Source of the DNA: Stenopsyche tienmushanensis
Taxonomy: Eukaryota; Arthropoda; Insecta; Trichoptera; Stenopsychidae
Length of the DNA: 64,000 nucleotides
Reading direction: 5' to 3'
NCBI GenBank assembly: GCA_008973525.1
Contig: WACJ01000007.1
Span: forward strand, 744,001 to 808,000
Part shown: in pieces, positions 39,264-50,521 of the stretch
Layout: each line of letters begins with the position of its first letter
How positions within the stretch are numbered: the stretch's first letter is position 1
Translations under genes and position numbers: made by a program
The notes under the pieces: generated by a model
Database searches by the model: none
What the model was told of the DNA's origin: nothing
What the model saw: the letters and a program-made list of their open reading frames with translations, nothing else

Positions 39264-39438
39264 TTAACAAGAGGCGCGTGCACCCCCTGGGGTACGATAA
39301 GGTATTTCTGGGAGTGCGGGAGACGCCTCCAATACAATATATTTTGCAAAAAAATGTATTTTTCTAAATTAAAAAATCGAAACACATTTTTCACTTGGAT
39401 TCGGAGACCTATTTTCCTATACGTCCGCAAAGGGTTAA
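39264..39438. mobile_element. Short TTAA-bounded transposon remnant
   Basis: The right end ACGTCCGCAAAGGGTTAA (to 39438) is the same terminus as the element ending at 27874. The left side TTAACAAGAGGCGCGTGC (39264) matches only partly. The preceding CAGTTATTCTTAAC (39254) also resembles a hAT end, so the left border is uncertain. Confidence 0.35.
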
Positions 39439-40363
39439 TAATATCTCCACGATGCATATGCAGCACAAAGTTGAACAATCGCTATGCAATTAACGGCATG
39501 ATTTGCAATTGAAAAAGTTGAAGATTACATAATACGAGGCTGGAGTTTTTATAAAAATGTTTGCCGTAAATCGTCCCTGTTTGTCTTGAGACAAATCTCC
39601 GTTTAATCCTTGAGCATCCACCCGTTAGGCTCGATCCCTTAATAAAGGGTTATATAAAAAGATGATATGTGTAAAGTGGTGTCCATTAGCGGCGGCACAA
39701 GGCGGCCTCCGTACGGGTCGGTGTCACCTATAACTTGTCCTAAGTATTATTTATACGGGTCCTCGCCGCGGGACGCCCGCCGACGATATCCACCTCTGAT
39801 TTTTGACACGATCTCCTAGCGCGCTCTTCGGCTCATTTACTTTTACATCCAAAATTTCGGGTCATAACAGTGATAACTGATAGTCACGATAGAATTTAAT
39901 ACCTGCACCCACACGTAGCGTGTGCGACTTTGCAACCGAACCCACTGTTTCTGAACACGACCTTGAAACACCACTATATTCTTATAACTAAACACTTAAC
40001 ATACCATAACTGAAATTGTTACAAATCTGGTGCATACATTACCGTTGATGAGCAGTTGTTTCTTTCTGAGACCAGATGTAGATTTACAAAGTATATGACA
40101 AAGAAACCAAATAAATTAGGGATACATTTCTGGTCAGCATCTGAAAGGATGAGAGAAGGGAAGATTCAATTTCACAAGGAGAGTTTGTTGCTCTGAAGCT
40201 GACGGAAGAATTCACAGGGTCAAGAAGAAACGTAATAGACAAGCGTTTTGCAAGAAGAACTATCATTGTTAGAACCATTCATGGAAATAAACGAGAATTG
40301 CCTTTATTTTTCAAACAACAGAAAAACAATATAACACGTTTTTTTTTTTTAAAAATTAGAAAT
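39439..40363. other. Non-coding; GC-rich island at 39640-39960
   Basis: The central 300 bases are among the most GC-rich in the window (GGCGGCACAAGGCGGCC, CGCCGCGGGACGCCCGCC) and contain CACACG-TAG-CGTGTG (about 39910). No sustained frame or RNA fold was recognised. Candidate regulatory island from composition only. Confidence 0.35.
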
Positions 40364-40440
40364 CAGGGATTCTTAAATTTAAGTAGTCCGCAGATCGTCT
40401 CTTGAACGATACTTTTTTTTGCAGATTTCATCTCAAATTA
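40364..40440. mobile_element. hAT MITE end, fragment
   Basis: CAGGGATTCTTAAATTTAAG, then a GTCCGCAGATCG tract and CTCTTGAAC, resemble the inverted right end of the hAT MITE at 27001-27327. No second end is visible before the larger hAT element at 40501. Confidence 0.45.
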
Positions 40441-40619
40441 AGGTATTTCATATGCGCGGTTTCCTATGGGCGGTTATTTCAACATGTCTATGCTATAGAT
40501 CAGTGTTCCCCAACTAGTGATCCGTGTATGCCAAATTTCAAGAAATTCAGTAAATGATTTTACAAAAGATTGATGATACTTGCCTAAAAGATGTACTCCA
40601 AAATATACATTTTTTGGAC

Positions 40620-40930
40620 AAGAAATAGATGAGTAAACTTGCATATATGGCGGTCATATTTAATCTACTCAATGGCATTAACCTTTCTCTCCAGGGTTTT
40701 GTACAAATATTTTTAAACTGAAAAATATGGTCGATTCATTTAAAAAGAAGCTGGTTATTTGGGATTGTTGCGTACAAGAGGAGGAATTAAAAATGTTTCC
40801 ACTTTTGTAAGAATTTTTAATTGCTACTGACGTTGACAGGAAATGTGATTTAAATGTAATAAGTCAACACTTGAAGGCATTGGTACTAAGATTTAATCAC
40901 TGTTACCCCGAAATTGAGGAGAAAAATTAA
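40620..40930 (+). pseudogene. hAT transposase remnant, C-terminal half
   Basis: The segment from LAYMAVIF to NVISQHL is readable across at least one frame shift and in-frame stops, and matches the minus-strand remnant at about 21000-21260 nearly block for block. In complete family members this region lies between the second and third catalytic segments. The LAY.A.IF..LN.INLSLQG pattern is the recognisable family feature. Not functional. Confidence 0.75.
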
Positions 40931-41393
40931 TAGAGTTGTCTTCGGATAGAAGATACAATATTGTTGCTTTCGTAGATCATTCATTTTGAGATCATATGTA
41001 TAATCTGCCGGACCAAGTGTAACGAATTTCACTTCAACTCAACTTCTACCCATATTTTTGGCTGGCAAATTTCACAAATTGAAAGACTAAAATATTTGCA
41101 CTTAAACGAGATCCTCCAAAAAATGTCGAATATTTTCTGTCGCGTTTATCAAAACAGTTTATCCACATGAGAATTATTTGGAAAAGAAAGTAACTATGAG
41201 AAATTTAAGATATGCTTGGTTTTCCTTCATGTATTTTAATTTCAATACAAAAATATGTTCTTAGTATATATAATAAAGTTAAACAAGCTAGTTGGTTGGA
41301 TTCTAAATTGTAGAAACATTATTATCATTCTGAAAAATTTAAAACAATTAAGAAAAACCCGCGGATCAGATACTAACCCACGGTCACGGCTTT

Positions 41394-41807
41394 TTAACCC
41401 GTAAGGTGGTGCAGTCGCCTATTTGCGATCGAATTCCAGTGATTCAGAAAGAACACTCGCACATTGATCTCTGAGAGAGACAAAGACGGAGAGTGTCTTG
41501 CACGTCGAATTTGGAGAGAAACAGAGACGGAGAGATTATCTTGCGTACATCGTATAATTATATGGAACATTAACCCAAATTTTTCGACTAATAATGGTGT
41601 GTGAATGATATAGTGAATCGATTTCAAATGTATTGTTTATGATTACTTGAAGAAATGATCGAATATTGTGTGCTTTTGACAGTGTTTATTTATTTATGTA
41701 CAAACTTCATACACGCTGCGACGATCCGAATGGTAAGTGGCGGACACACCAATATAATATCCAAATTTATAATGATTTAAAGTTAGCTTACTTCTCAAAG
41801 GGCTAAA
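41394..41807 (-). mobile_element. TTAA-type (piggyBac-like) MITE nested in the hAT element
   Basis: TTAACCCGTAAGG (41394) and CTTCTCAAAGGGCTAA (to about 41806) are its ends. The whole aligns in inverse orientation with 37909-38455 over most of its length, including CGATTTCAA, AAGAAATGA, GACAGTGTTTATTTA and a purine-rich AGAGACAAAGACGGAGAG tract. It interrupts the hAT copy and so is younger than it. Confidence 0.6.
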
Positions 41808-42552
41808 TGACCTACACGTTGATTTATAAAAGTCGCTGTATATATAATAAAAGAGAGAACAGATAATTAAGAATATTAAGTAGTAAAGTAAAAATTAAAC
41901 GTAAATTTCTTTAAATGATTTTGAAAGTCAAAACCAAAAAAAAAAGGATCCACTTTCAAATAATTGTATTCCACATTCATTTTCTAGCACTGTTTATTTT
42001 TTCTTATTGCATTCCACATACCGCGTAGAAGTGAAATCGCGTATTTCAAGGAATGATAATATTTCGATATATAAAAAACTATGGGCGTAAAGGAAATCTT
42101 TGGATTGATAATCCCTTCATGGAGGACGTCATTTCAAGAAACAGTCAAGAAGTCAGTCATCGGATGCTACTTTGATGTCCAAAAACAAAACATTGACATT
42201 GCCTCAGTTTCGGATATCAGTGGAAAATTAATATCCATTTTTATGTTGTAAAGTTATAAATTTATTAATGTAATTTTCAACAACCTATTCATATAAAAAT
42301 CATTTTCATCCATGTCCTCAATAAAAACGAAACAATCGCACTGAAGCCAAAAATATCCATTAATTTCGCATTAATTTATTGAAAAAACCCATTGTTTTCG
42401 ATGAATTTTAATGCCATTAATCAAGGCATAATCTTTTAATCAAGTCATAATCAATTAATCAAGTCAATTTTTATATGTATATTTGTTAGTTGTAGTTATG
42501 TCCATCTGTCACAATATAAGATTAAAAAAGGTTGGGAAACACTGCTATAGAT

Positions 42553-43904
42553 GGTGTTCCAGGTGTTAATCGATATTCTGGAAATAGCTGGAATAAATGT
42601 CTACGTTTGTATGAAGCTGCTGAAATTATATTTTGGAATAATATTTATGTACATGCAAATAAGGTGTATATAAATGAAAGAAGGGTAAAAGTATTCTTCG
42701 CTTTTGATCCTTGTTTTCAGTTTATAATTGAAATTATATAAACATTTTTGTATCGTCGTTTTATGGAAATTTGTTTTTAGTATTAGAATCAGTAGCAAAT
42801 TAACTATTATTTGCGTTTAATTATAAAATCGTTTCCGTTTTTTTTTAGTAATCGGTCATTTTGACCGGGCATGATAGAATAAGTATACAAAAAGTTTTAG
42901 TAAGTTTAGTGTTAGCTAAATTTTACAATGACTTGTATGTTTTTGAAATGTGATCAACAACTACTTTTTAAAAGAAAACGCCTTATTCAAACTATTTTTC
43001 TATCAAAATAATGATAATGAAAGATAAATCCTTTAAATAATCGTCAATATACAGTTCATCATTCAAGAGACTAAATTATATGTATATTCGTTTATATTTG
43101 AATTATTGGTTGATATATGGTTGCGAGTCTGTTTGTAGGCATGGAATAACCACACACGGCAATCGAGCCAAATCAGGATGCATATAATTAATTTTCTAGT
43201 GCAGAAAATTACCGTTTATGTACGTTATGTTAATTTATGAAAAACATATAAATGTAGAATTAAAATAATTAGATGATAGCTTTTTACGTAGAAAGTAATT
43301 GACACATGCCGAAGACTTCTACGCTGCCTCAATTAAAGGTCTTTGATATAAAAACCTGAAATCACGATAGGGTTTTGTCGGTGCATATAATTGTATCGCG
43401 ATAAGGGCGGGCGTTGCTGATGCATGAGCTGATAGTATCAGCACTCCTAAACATTCATAATTCATGAGCGTAATTCAGCGCACTCATTAGACAAAACGCG
43501 GGTGCGTGCGCCGATAATTACCACCCCTGCGCCAGGGCCGGAGCGGGCGGGGACGCGGTCACCCACTGTCGCCCAGTGGGGGTGGCTGGACTATTTGTCA
43601 CATTAATTGCATTCCATGGCCGGAACACGGAAAGGGGTGCAGAGCTAAAATAAAATACCGCCGTCCACCTTTGCACCAACAAACACTCACCAAATACATT
43701 TTTCATCGCAAACTCGGGAACAAAATTGCATGAGAAAACGGAAGGGATTAATAATGAAGAACGCATGAAAAAAAATTAGCAATTCAAAATATCTGAGATA
43801 TTTATGTTTTCTCAAAAATAAAAATAAAAACACAATATATATTTTTAGTATGTTTGTTAGTTGTATGCTAAAATGTTTATCCAAATATTTTGCTTAAAAT
43901 AACT
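42553..43904. other. Non-coding; GC-rich island at 43480-43690
   Basis: The island 43480-43690 is strikingly GC-rich (GCCGGAGCGGGCGGGG) and contains a perfect 7-base stem CCCACTG-TCGCC-CAGTGGG (43562-43580). The 82-codon minus-strand frame across it (43518-43766) has no motif. Otherwise AT-rich with nothing recognised. Confidence 0.4.
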
Positions 43905-44310
43905 CGAAAAAATTTCCGATTTCCAGACAAATTATTTATTTTTGTCGCTGCAGATAAATACTTATATACTATGATACTTTACTGTGATTCGTAATCATAT
44001 TACGGATTAATACAAAAATTCTGAACCCCGTATCTATTATATTTCATATCGATATTCTCATTATAAGAGTCGAGGTGTAGTAAATACATCACCGGTATGG
44101 AAAGGTTAATATAATAATTTGAAAGACATACGTACTGTATATATGTATACATAGATTATACAGTTACTGCCCCTAGGCGTCACCTAAGCTCGCCAATTAG
44201 TAGTTACGCCACTGTTTCCAAGCGTCCAGATTTCAGCGGGAATGTCTCGATTTAGTAGACTACGTTTATTAATCCCGGGATTCACGAGTATCTAAAAATG
44301 TCTGGGATTC
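43905..44310 (+). mobile_element. GGGAATCC-ended repeat family, copy B
   Basis: Collinear with copy C through AATTATTTATTTTTGTCGCTG, CTGAACCCCGTATCTATT, GTGTAGTAAATACATCACC, TAGTTACGCCACTGTTTCC and TTAATCCCGGGATTCACGAG. It is truncated at the right before the final GGGATTGGATTCTC terminus and lacks a clear left end. Confidence 0.72.
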
Positions 44311-45576
44311 ATCATCAGTGAATAAGTGAATCAAACTATCCTGCTAGATTACAATAAGCAACATGATTATTTTTATGAAGCCTGATTTTAAAGTGTTTCA
44401 AATAGTTGCTACTTCAATTTGAATGAAGTACTTAAATGCTCAAAATTTTTAATTTGAAATATCTTGCAATATTTGCTTATATTTATAAAGAAGATTTAAA
44501 TATGATTACATTTCTTGCCATTTGATGATCAAACATCTTTGTGGATTGATAATATTTACCATAACAGGCTTTTATAGATAGCGGTTAGATTCAGCTTATT
44601 TATTATAGGTTCAAATCTTATACAGTGTGGTTAGATACAATATTTAAAAAAGTAAAAACTCTGTCAAAGTGGTCTTATAGTCGAATACAATTGGATTTAA
44701 ACTTTTTTGTTATAAATTACTGATTTATCACGCTTCATACAAGCTCATATTTTTAGGGCAAATGTCCGCAAGGTTGAATAATATATTATGATTACATATG
44801 TATTTTTATGCAATATTAATAATGATGTATTTGATTATTTCACAGGTTTAATGTATGAGATTTTAATGTAACAAAATGTAGATACATTTCGCAAAATTGT
44901 TAAAGAAATATGTACGCCGATGGATTTGATGTAAACGATGAAAGACCGATAGTTATATGGATAGGTGGATGAAATTAGAAAATATAGGGAGGTACAATGA
45001 ATTAAATTAATTCAGGATAGAGATGAATGTAAGCGATTTGGTGAAGCCTTTATCCTGCTGTGCCTTATATATCGGGTACATGATGAAGTTTCAGGATGGA
45101 GTTGATTGCATCCTTTATGGTGATAAATAGCAACAGTGGATATTCTGCAACTAATACTAGCATATATTATTTTTATTGAAATGTTTTAATGTGTTCCATT
45201 TTTGTTTTACAGAATTTAGATTGTAGTCTTTCTGAAATAGCTAATGATCCTGCGTCTTAATAATTAAAGCCTACAACTTTGGATAGGATAAATTTAAAAT
45301 AAGATCATATTTCTTTTTGGATTTGTGTTTAGGTCACGGGTAGAAAGAAGTTGATCGCTTCAAAAATAGAAAGGAAATTACGGGGAAAATGCGTGAATGC
45401 GTTGATTGCCCAAAAATTACACGCAGAATCCTGTAGTAATGCGCGCTTCGCATGACGCGCCTTATTACAGGGCCGGTTTCCGTTTTTTACCCCCGGGCCC
45501 GTGTAAACTCTCGCGTGAAACGCTTAATCCATTTAGTTCCTTAACACTCAGACGTAATGAAAACAACGACTTAGTA
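44311..45576. other. AT-rich non-coding stretch with one degraded TTAA-element end
   Basis: ATGTCCGCAAGGTTGAATAA (about 44762-44781) resembles the TTAACCCTTTGCGGAC terminus in inverse, with the same TTCAA change seen at 26845. No partner end identified. No gene seen. Confidence 0.4.
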
Positions 45577-45645
45577 CAGGGCTTCTCAATGCACTTATTG
45601 TTACCAAAATTTAAAAATGTGGTTAATTATCATAATATGTATTAG
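45577..45645. mobile_element. Possible solo hAT end
   Basis: CAGGGCTTCTCAATGCAC resembles hAT-type termini (CAGGGNTTCTCAA). No inverted partner or 8-bp duplication was found, so this is weak. Confidence 0.25.
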
Positions 45646-46687
45646 AATTTCTTGGATTGATGGATCTACTGTTGACTTATTACTCGTCAAACAAGCATCA
45701 AAATGAAACAAATATTTCCCTCTTATCATTGAATACCTTCGCTCATGCATAAAGCCCGTATCGCCTCATCAAAAGAAAAACAGGAAAATTAATGGCTTAA
45801 AAATACAACCCGTTTGAGTTCTTGAACCTCCTCCATTAATTTTTCTTTGATTACACGAAAACTTGCGTCATTTGACGGTGACACGATTTCCTTTTGAATG
45901 TCAAGCGTGAAAATTTTCAAACTTCATTTTGTCAACTAACAGTTTGAACAAACGCGCTAATTGTTACCTGGCGTGTCTCGGCGCCCCGACATACATATTC
46001 AAAAAACCGTGGCCGGCAAATTGGAAACCGAGGGGACGAAATCAAACAAATAAGGGGTGCAAAGCTTCTTAAGGGTTTTCAAATTGCCCACTCCTGTGGG
46101 AGCCGGGTCGACAATACGAAGGAACATAAATCGTTAGCTGCATGAGGCGGATGAGGTAACATCTGCTTATGTGACCAACGTTAAAATTTCGCAACTCAAA
46201 TACAGCAAAATAATATTATTTCAAACACACGGACTGGTCAACCGAACATACATTTGAACTCTATTAAAAACAAGTATTGGCATAATTGATTTTACTTCAT
46301 CGTACAAATAAATATACAGTCTGAAAGTCTGGTGTTCACCAATCGATAGATAATAATACAAAATTGCAAATAAATAATTTGAAGATAAAATCTCCTAATA
46401 ATTTGGAACAACGAACTATCATAAGAAGCAAATACCTGCTCAGATCATGATTTTAGCCGTATGATTAGAATCTCGGAATAGTGTGGGAATCAAAGATATT
46501 ATTTGCATAATTATTCCTACAAAGCTGATTTTTACTCATTTTGTTGTTTTGATATTGTTAGTAATAAAACGATAGGCTATTGCAATGATTCAAAACTGTA
46601 AATAAATAATTTAAAAATGTCTTACCCCTTGACTCAAACCATATTGCAGCTGCTTATAATAAATATTACATGCAATATTTCAATCAA
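45646..46687. other. Non-coding, GC-richer at 45950-46190
   Basis: The island includes GTCTCGGCGCCCCGACATAC, and CCCAC-TCCT-GTGGG (about 46090). No sustained frame. The rest is AT-rich. Confidence 0.35.
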
Positions 46688-46840
46688 GTTCCCGCGCTAT
46701 AACTTTAGCTACGTCTACCAAAGTCTTAACCACCTTGTATCGAAAATAGACTACGTTTATTTAGCAATAATCAATGTAAGCTAATTGTAGACAAAAAATC
46801 AGCTTTGTAGATTTTAATTTGATGTCGATATGTACAAATC
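46688..46840 (+). repeat. Unclassified interspersed repeat, copy 2
   Basis: Direct-orientation relative of 15118-15266, ending with the well-conserved CAGCTTTGTAGATTTTAATTT. Flanking sequences differ, so this is a dispersed rather than segmental repeat. Confidence 0.65.
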
Positions 46841-49800
46841 TTCTCTCACATTTTTGATTGAATAGTTTTTGAAATATTTTTAGAAATCATTTTTTTCCCC
46901 ACATGTTTGATCTAATCAATCAAAAACTTCAAACTGATTTAATATTTATCATCGGAATCCGACAATCTTATTTATTTCAATAATTTTTCCTTGATTTTTG
47001 TTGCCGTTTAATAAACACCTAAGTCAAGTGAAATCAAACCCGAAGATTTATTGTTTAAATAAAACCCATTGATGAATATTGCTTGCTTGATCAACTGCCC
47101 GTTGAACAATATACGCATTATTAAGGTCATAAATTACGGATTTGTTGACTTTGCTATTATTAGATTGCATCGTTCATCTAAGAATAAAAAAAATATTCGA
47201 AATAAATTCATTCTCTGATTTATCATCATATTTCGTATATTTGGATATCAAAAACGAAAATATAATAATTATGTTATATTTCTAAGCTGTCACTATATTA
47301 GTTCTAGTTTAGATGGCCGAAGAGCGGTTGGTTATATATCAGTAAATTTGAATTCCTGCGCGAAGTGTGAATACGTTTATCCATCGCAATGCTGGACACC
47401 CAAATATGTAATCTGCAGAGAAGTGCTGGTGTCCAAAATCCACCCTCAGTTTTCCTGCCCCTTAAGTCCGCCTACCTTCCAAATGGGCGGCCCACATTAA
47501 AGTAGCGCGGAAAAGTCCAGTGTTGGCGTTCATAAATTATGTATTGTGTACTGAACCAGGTATTTTGCTTCTACCTTTCTTGTTCTACGAATATTTACGT
47601 GTTCGTACCTGAACCATTCATAATTGGAATCCCCCCCATACATATTATTTAATATATCACATGAGCGCTCCTCGTTTTTAATTTAATGCCCTGGAATCTC
47701 TTGCTAAATTCGCATTGTATTTATCAGTGTGCATTGGAATATATATTCTATATTTTTAATATAAAGCCATATTATCAGGAAGGTTTTTTGGACATTTTTA
47801 GACGTAGCTCAGAAAGAAATGACTCTCATTATACAGAAATTGATTTTTTTGCAATTTAAAATACACGTAAGCTCATGAAACACGATTAAAAACGATATGG
47901 AAAGATCCATGCTCTTGGTTCTTGGGAAATTGTTTATAAAAATGTCGAGATCTTAGTACTTTTATTTGCATAAAAATAATAAGCATCGTCGAGTTCTTAA
48001 ACTTATGCAATCTGAAGTTCTTATACTTTTTTTGCGGACCCCATCCCAACCCTAACCATTTTACGTCGTTTTGAGACTTAATTTCTGGCTCAATAATCTC
48101 AAAGGTTATAATAAATATTGGTAAAAATGTATGACTGGTTATTTTAATAAATAGTCTTGTGTGTAATATTTATAAATTATATATCATTTAGTTTATGAGA
48201 TATACAAAAGTACTAATTAAATGAACATCATTTTCCACATATTCGGATATAATAAATGTATTTCATAACCGCTACTATCGAAATTATGTTTCTTTCCTTC
48301 GTCATATCTAATTTTTAACAATTCTTATTGGAAAATTGTATGAGCCTCCTCAATATTTGCGGTAAAAGTATTCATACCTTCAAAATGTTTTTTCCACATC
48401 CAATTTAATTTTGTTAAAGTGGCAACTGAATCTTTTAATACCCTCTGAAGCCCCATCATCTTTCATAGATTTAACAACATGAAAAACCCCTATCGTTTAT
48501 CACGAACTGCATGAACGTGCACTGGTGGATAGTAAGGGCTAATTTGCTAAACCTGACTACCTTAATTCTGAACCGACTCGACAATGTATTCAATTGTGTA
48601 TTGAGATATCACAAAAATATTAAAATTGATAGTCTCATGTACAAAAACTACAAGTAATGGAAATAAAAAATTGCACAACAATCTTAAAATCTGATGATGT
48701 TTCAACAGCTACATTACACTTCGCACAGAAGATGCACTTCGCACATACACATGCACTTTGTGACAATAAAATACTGATGTAAATATAATAACTTCTGACA
48801 GTTTCTGCGTTAAAATTAAAAGCAAAAGATCGATAAACTATTTGATCTTGCTTCAATCTTCCAATTTCATTTCAAAAGAAATCTTTTTCAATATACATGA
48901 ATAGTTTTTATAAAAATTCATTTGATTGTGTATTTTTTTCCTTTCTTAAACTAAAATTACATTAAACTCATACAAACATTTCTCGGTCAAATATTGGTCA
49001 AAATGGTTCTTATTATAATGTTTTCTGTAAATAGTTTTTTATTTAATGAGGTGGGTGTAATTTTTTTCTTAAAACCAAAACCTCAATGTGGTTTAATCCT
49101 TCAAATTCATATTGATATCAACGTTTAATCATTTTTTTATGAACGCAGCATTCTTACATTAAATTATCAGAATAATACAGAAATTCATACATTTTATAAA
49201 TCTTGATGAATTCCAATAAAAAAAACGTTCTTCTTTAAATAAACATAAAATTTTAGTAACATGAGATGATTTTATTTAATCGCTCTTGAAAGATCTGAAA
49301 TAAATAAAATATATCCGTCGAAAGTAAGCATATTCCGCAAAAAATAGGAACTAGATATGTATAAAAGGGGGGCTTTTACAGAGCTTCATACAATATTTCC
49401 TGGCAAAGAATCTCAAATCACTCTTTCTAGATAATTTCCCCACGCGATGCTGGATGAATTCTCGCGACATCAGATACGGGATTATCCTTTCCTATGAACC
49501 ATCGAACATTTCCGATGTTGTAATAACCGTAAAATAAGACGATTCCAAAAAATTTTCTACACACATAAACGCTTTGCTGTTTGAGTTGGGTTAATCCCTA
49601 AGAACAATGTTGTTACCTGGACAGGGTCTTATTTTTTCTGTGTCGGCGACACAAAGTCTAGTGCGGTCCCCTATTAGAAATGCGGGGCTTGGTTACTCTT
49701 TTTTTTTGCTTTGCGCCCAAATTTTTTGCAAGTCCTGAGAAATTACTCCAGGGAAGCTCAAGAATCAAGAATGGCTCTGCGCTTATAAATTTATTTTTAT

Positions 49801-49938
49801 CATGCTAGTTAAATTTTCATTATTTCCTAGGAATCCTATCAAAAATATACATTTATGAGAGTGATTCAAATATAAACCGGAATTTTGCATTTCAAATTTA
49901 TTATTTTTTTATATTGTTCCTTTCGTTAGAAAAACGTC
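46841..49938. other. AT-rich non-coding stretch
   Basis: No gene recognised. A GC-richer tract lies at 47380-47530. GAGTTCTTAAACTTATGC followed by TTGCGGACCCC (about 47990-48045) may be a degraded hAT MITE end like 27001. Nothing else was assigned. Confidence 0.4.
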
Positions 49939-49940
49939 TA

Positions 49941-50519
49941 TTTCATCGGATAGGGAGTTTTTTTAAGCGGCTGCTCCGAAAATCAGCTGCGCATATATTG
50001 TTCGATCGCAACGTTGTCTTGAAATCATTGCCCTTCTAGTGTTTTTTTCAATTGACCAAACGTATAGTAGTCACATGATGCTAAATCTAAACTGTAAGGT
50101 GGGTGTTCAGGAGTTTTCCAGTATAATTAGGTGAGTTTATCACGAGTTAGCATGCAGAAGAACGACAGATCGAGTCTGTTTTCTTCGTCTTTTATTACGA
50201 TAAATAAACTTAGCGTCATCTAGCAGCTGGCAGTAGTAGGTAGCATTCACCAACTGTCTGTCATGTAGAAAATCAATTCCAAAATAGCCATCTCTTTTTC
50301 AGCAGTTTCTTGACTTTCAGATCATCATGAAATCAAACACTTCAGATATTACTTATGGTAGCATCGCCGAACTGTTCAACTCAAATCTCCTCAAAATTTC
50401 AACTTAATTTTACGTTTTCGTTTACGAGAAAATGAATAATTATACGTTACGCAACAGTTATTGCTATTTTTCGCCTTTTTTCTTCAGGGATCAAGAAGCT
50501 TCCTATCCGATGGAAAAAA
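49941..50519 (-). mobile_element. Mariner-like element, decayed, second lineage
   Basis: Ends TTTCATCGGATAGGGAG (left) and CTTCCTATCCGATGG (right) are inverted, with TA at 49939-49940 and 50520-50521. Minus-strand translation gives KVKKLLKKRW, YYCQLLDDAKFIYRNKRR, SVVLLHANS and then EHPPYSLDLASCDYYTFGQL. In this family the second catalytic Asp lies in LLHDNA, so here it is replaced by Ala. The third Asp (in SCDYY) is kept. Stops and shifts separate the pieces. At 579 bp the N terminus and first Asp are gone. The terminal repeats and sequence differ from the TTAGGTTGTCCC lineage. Confidence 0.8.
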
Positions 50520-50521
50520 TA

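Larger units (their letters stand above)
40501..42544 (+). mobile_element. hAT element with perfect 8-bp target duplication, decayed
   Basis: Starts CAGTGTTCCCCAACT and ends GGTTGGGAAACACTG. It is flanked on both sides by CTATAGAT (40493-40500 and 42545-42552), an exact 8-bp target duplication. Plus-strand translation with frame shifts shows hAT transposase pieces of the GTF2IRD2/ZBED5-like kind: MSKLAYMAVIFNLLNGINL then SLQG, FKKKLVIWD, EEELKMFPLL, ATDVDRK, and later NPFMEDVIS. The N-terminal half (BED finger and first catalytic parts) is absent, so the copy was already internally deleted. A TTAA-type MITE has inserted at 41394-41807. Confidence 0.85.

Noticed and set aside
44600..44630. GGTTCAAATCTT as tRNA B box
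   Set aside because: No A box upstream and no acceptor or anticodon stem can be paired.
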